Position numbers and translations under genes: made by a program. This document shows, in pieces, positions 15,348 through 17,435 of a stretch of 17,435 bases of DNA. The notes under the pieces were generated by a model that searched no databases, was not told the origin of the DNA, and saw only the letters and a list, made by a program, of their open reading frames with translations. The stretch is taken from the NCBI GenBank assembly GCA_947253595.1, contig CAMXZR010000026.1, forward strand, positions 1 to 17,435, in the 5' to 3' direction. This DNA is from an uncultured Olsenella sp. (lineage in GTDB: Bacteria > Actinomycetota > Coriobacteriia > Coriobacteriales > Atopobiaceae). Each line of letters opens with the position of its first letter. Within the stretch, counting starts at the first letter, position 1.

Positions 15348-16008
15348 GGTCCTCGAGGCCAAGGGGTTGGACTTCTCGTACGAGGACGGCCCCGTCCTCG
15401 AGGGGGTCGACTTCCATGTGGGCGAGGGCGAGCTCGTGGCGCTTGTGGGAGAGAACGGCGCGGGCAAGTCGACGCTGATGCGTCTGGTTCTGGGCGAACT
15501 CGAGCCTAAGGAGGGGGAGGTCCTCGTGTTCGGGCAGCAGGCTGCCGCTCGCATGCACTACGGACGTACCGCCTACGTGTCGCAGGACTCCGTCCGTGGA
15601 TACCGTCACTTCCCGACCACCATCGCCGAGCTCGTGGCGGTGCACAGGCGCCACCTGGGCATCTCGACCGACGTCGGAGAGCTCCTGCGTCACGTGCGCC
15701 TTGACGACCAGCGCGACAAGGCACTCTCGCAGCTCTCTGGTGGCCAGCTCCAGCGCGTGGGGCTGTTGGTGGCGTTGCTCAAGGAAGCACAGCTGATTCT
15801 CCTTGATGAGCCCACGAGCGGCGTCGACGCGCGCTTCTCGTCCGAGCTCTACCAGGTGCTGCGCGACCTCGCCGACGGAGGAAGGTCCATCCTGGTCATC
15901 ACGCACCAGCTTGCCGACCTGCTGCCTTTCGCGGACCGCGTCCTGCGCCTCCGGTCTCATTGCGTCACGGAGCTTCCTCGCGAGCTCTGGCAGGGGGGCG
16001 TGCTGTAG
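15340..16008 (+). CDS. Metal ABC transporter ATP-binding protein (ZnuC-like)
   Basis: This 222-residue ABC ATPase powers import by the adjoining permease. All catalytic motifs are present: Walker A GENGAGKST (37-45), Q-loop Q82 in YVSQDS, signature LSGGQ (132-136), Walker B LILLDEP with E157, and H-loop H189 in ITHQL. The start ATG overlaps the stop of the lipoprotein gene (ATGCCTAA), a sign of translational coupling. The longer in-frame opening from 15178 is only read-through within the upstream gene. The length is slightly shorter than most ZnuC proteins but complete. Confidence 0.93.
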   Translation: MPKVLEAKGLDFSYEDGPVLEGVDFHVGEGELVALVGENGAGKSTLMRLVLGELEPKEGEVLVFGQQAAARMHYGRTAYVSQDSVRGYRHFPTTIAELVAVHRRHLGISTDVGELLRHVRLDDQRDKALSQLSGGQLQRVGLLVALLKEAQLILLDEPTSGVDARFSSELYQVLRDLADGGRSILVITHQLADLLPFADRVLRLRSHCVTELPRELWQGGVL

Positions 16009-16010
16009 CG

Positions 16011-16796
16011 ATGTTCGAATACGAGTTCATGCGTCGTGCGTATGTGGTGGGCACCGTCCTGGCCGTGATACTCCCGCTGATCGGCCTTCCCATCCTGCTC
16101 AAACGCTTGTCAATGATGGGTGACACCCTCTCGCATGCATCGCTCGCCGGCGTCGCCATTGGTTTGTGCATGGGCTTCGACCCGCTGCTGGGCTCGGTCG
16201 CGGCCTGCGTGGTGGCCGGGCTTTCGGTCGAACTGATCAGCTCGCGTCTCAAGTCGTACCAGGAGATCTCCGCTGTCATCGTGCTCGCCGCCTCGATTGG
16301 GCTCGCCGGCATCTTCACGAGCCTCTCGGGCAGCAGCAACTCGATTAGCTCGTACCTCTTCGGCTCGATCGTGACCATAGGGGACCTGGAGTTCGCCTTG
16401 GTCCTCGTCGTCGCCGCGGTGGTGCTCGTGGTCTACCGAATCATCTACGACCGTCTGTACCTCAGCGTCTTCGACCCTGCGGCAGCGCCCCTCCTGGGCA
16501 TCGACTCCCGCAGGCTCAGCCTGGCGTTCTCGTTCCTCGTCGCGATTACCGTCTCAATTGCGGCGAAGACGATAGGGTCCCTCATCGTCTCGTCGCTCAT
16601 GGTCATTCCCGTCATCTGCGCAATGCAGTTCGCACGCAGCTGTCGGGGGGTCCTGATCCTCTCCGTGGGGCTCTCGGTGGCCTTCGTGTATCTCGGCCTC
16701 GCCGTCTCGTACTTCTACAACCTACGGCCCGGCTCCGTGATCGTCCTCATTGCAGTCATTGGTCTATCAGTGGCGATGCTCGCCAAGAAGAAGTAG
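16011..16796 (+). CDS. Metal ABC transporter permease (ZnuB-like, ABC-3 family)
   Basis: This 261-residue integral membrane protein has about eight or nine helices and the ABC-3 family signature KRLSMMGDTLSHASLAGVAIG (residues about 32-52). It also has GSIVTIGDLEF and the conserved SLIVSSLMVIPVICAMQFA segment. It forms the channel for the metal delivered by the lipoprotein. ATG 16011 follows the ATPase stop by two bases. A G-run at 15993-15998 lies 12 bases upstream, so translation may depend on coupling. The C-terminus ends in AKKK. Confidence 0.92.
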   Translation: MFEYEFMRRAYVVGTVLAVILPLIGLPILLKRLSMMGDTLSHASLAGVAIGLCMGFDPLLGSVAACVVAGLSVELISSRLKSYQEISAVIVLAASIGLAGIFTSLSGSSNSISSYLFGSIVTIGDLEFALVLVVAAVVLVVYRIIYDRLYLSVFDPAAAPLLGIDSRRLSLAFSFLVAITVSIAAKTIGSLIVSSLMVIPVICAMQFARSCRGVLILSVGLSVAFVYLGLAVSYFYNLRPGSVIVLIAVIGLSVAMLAKKK

Positions 16797-16800
16797 GGAG
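16795..16800 (+). promoter_or_regulatory. Ribosome-binding site of the histidine-triad gene
   Basis: AGGGAG overlaps the TAG stop of the permease gene and lies six bases before GTG 16807. It supports that start, which places a lysine-rich signal peptide exactly at the N-terminus, and shows that the gene is part of the ABC operon. Confidence 0.65.
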
Positions 16801-16806
16801 TTTCCC

Positions 16807-17386
16807 GTGAACAAGAAGGTACGTTACGCCATCGTCGGCACGGTTGCGGCAGCAGCCGTCGCCGCCGCCCTGGGGCACGCCATGGTGCCCCCGTCGGCTC
16901 TCGCACCGGCCCCGGTCGATCAGGCTGCGGCAAGTGCTACGACGCCCCCCGAGACCACCTATGCCGCAGACAAGACCACCGAGGTGCTGATTGACGCCCC
17001 TGCCGTCGACAGCGACCAGATCGTGAAGGTCATAAAGCACGGTGACCACTGGCACGTCTTCACGAAGGACGGCCGCGAGATCATCACTTACACCGACCCC
17101 AGCCGTGCGACGAGCAGCTCACAGCTCACCAACACCGCCAAGGTCGTGGGGGGCGACAGCCTACGCGCCATGGCAGGAAACGGCGTCGTCCGCATCCTCA
17201 AGCACGGTGACCACTATCACGTCTACACCGCCGACGGCCACGAGTACATCACCTACGACGATCCCAGCGGCATGTACCCGGGCGTCCCCGTGGGAACCTA
17301 CACAGGGAGCCACGGAAGCATCGCCGTCGGTTCGGGCAGCGGCCATACCTGGCAGGGGGGCTACTCGGATGGAGGCGGATCGACCC
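16807..17386 (+). CDS. Secreted histidine-triad protein (Pht-like, zinc capture), 3'-truncated
   Basis: The genuine sequence covers 193 residues. The reading frame continues to a TAG at 17431-17433, but everything after T193 is adapter, so the true C-terminus is missing. Residues about 1-40 are a signal peptide or anchor (MNKKVRYAIVGTVAAAAVAAALGHA), without a lipobox. Two repeats follow: VIKHGDHWHVFTKDGREIITYTDP (histidines 78, 81, 83) and ILKHGDHYHVYTADGHEYITYDDP (histidines 133, 136, 138). HGDHYH is the zinc-binding triad of streptococcal polyhistidine triad (Pht) proteins, which pass zinc to the AdcA-type lipoprotein. The last real part is rich in Gly, Ser and Tyr (GSHGSIAVGSGSGHTWQGGYSDGGGS). 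Its place at the end of a ZnuABC-like operon strongly suggests extracellular zinc capture. The number of further triads is unknown. Confidence 0.85.
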
Positions 17387-17435
17387 CTGTCTCTTATACA
17401 CATCTGACGCTGCCGACGATACTCCTTGTGTAGAT
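17387..17435 (+). other. Illumina Nextera adapter contamination at the contig end
   Basis: CTGTCTCTTATACACATCT (17387-17405) is the Tn5 mosaic end. GACGCTGCCGACGA (17406-17419) is the reverse complement of the rest of the Nextera read-1 transposase adapter. TACTCCTT (17420-17427) is the reverse complement of index AAGGAGTA (i5 S507/N507). GTGTAGAT (17428-17435) begins the reverse complement of the P5 primer. All parts are in exact order without a mismatch, so this is read-through adapter and not genome. It creates the false protein tail SYTHLTLPTILLV on the plus strand and a false MCIRDR start on the minus strand. Confidence 0.98.

Noticed and set aside
1..17386. tRNA, rRNA, CRISPR array, insertion sequence or prophage signal
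   Set aside because: No tandem direct-repeat array, no transposase or integrase motif, and no recognisable RNA gene was seen on either strand.
17161..17403. Minus-strand open frame starting MCIRDR
   Set aside because: Its start lies in the Nextera adapter and the rest is antisense to the histidine-triad gene.

Overview
The window is GC-rich DNA (about two thirds G+C by eye) with dense genes, short gaps and frequent GTG starts. Family content (an EF-G2-type translation factor, a DUF6541-like membrane protein, a permuted GH3 enzyme, a divergent Nramp paired with an MgtE-like protein) points to an actinobacterium, most likely class Coriobacteriia (Olsenella/Atopobium relatives). That placement is an inference from protein style, not a measured phylogeny. 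The window looks like a whole draft contig or a contig end. Its last 49 bases (17387-17435) are Illumina Nextera adapter, so genuine genome stops at 17386.

Layout. Positions 2-1399 hold the 3' part of an EF-G-like factor, followed by a hairpin. 1546-3609 is a large polytopic membrane protein of DUF6541/GT-C style. 3693-5003 is a CNNM/CorC-type membrane protein with CBS domains. 5130-6005 is a stand-alone protein resembling the N-terminal domain of cyanophycin synthetase, with a coiled-coil tail. 6160-6597 is a YtxH-type envelope protein and 6718-7578 a PRC-barrel protein with a basic, histone-H1-like tail; a strong intrinsic terminator lies between them. On the minus strand, 10768 to 7663 is a two-gene operon: an MgtE-like protein (PRC-like, MgtE-N, CBS pair, membrane domain) and then an Nramp-family transporter whose ion-site motifs differ from the transition-metal consensus. 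A 445-base divergent intergenic region separates it from 11214-14243, a GH3 glycosidase with reversed domain order and a predicted membrane segment at each end. 14403-17386 is an ABC metal-uptake operon (lipoprotein, ATPase, permease) ending in a secreted protein with two histidine-triad motifs, cut off by the contig end.

Divalent-metal handling dominates. The CNNM/CorC protein and the MgtE-like/Nramp pair suggest magnesium homeostasis. The three-gene ABC importer plus the histidine-triad protein suggests zinc capture and uptake, analogous to the streptococcal Pht/Adc arrangement.

The strongest candidates for something under-described are: (a) the Nramp partner of an MgtE-like protein that keeps the sensor domains but lacks the MgtE pore signatures; (b) the histidine-triad protein inside a zinc-type ABC operon in an actinobacterium; (c) the isolated cyanophycin-synthetase N-domain-like protein; (d) the doubly anchored, permuted GH3 enzyme. 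No RNA genes, CRISPR arrays, insertion sequences or prophage genes were seen.
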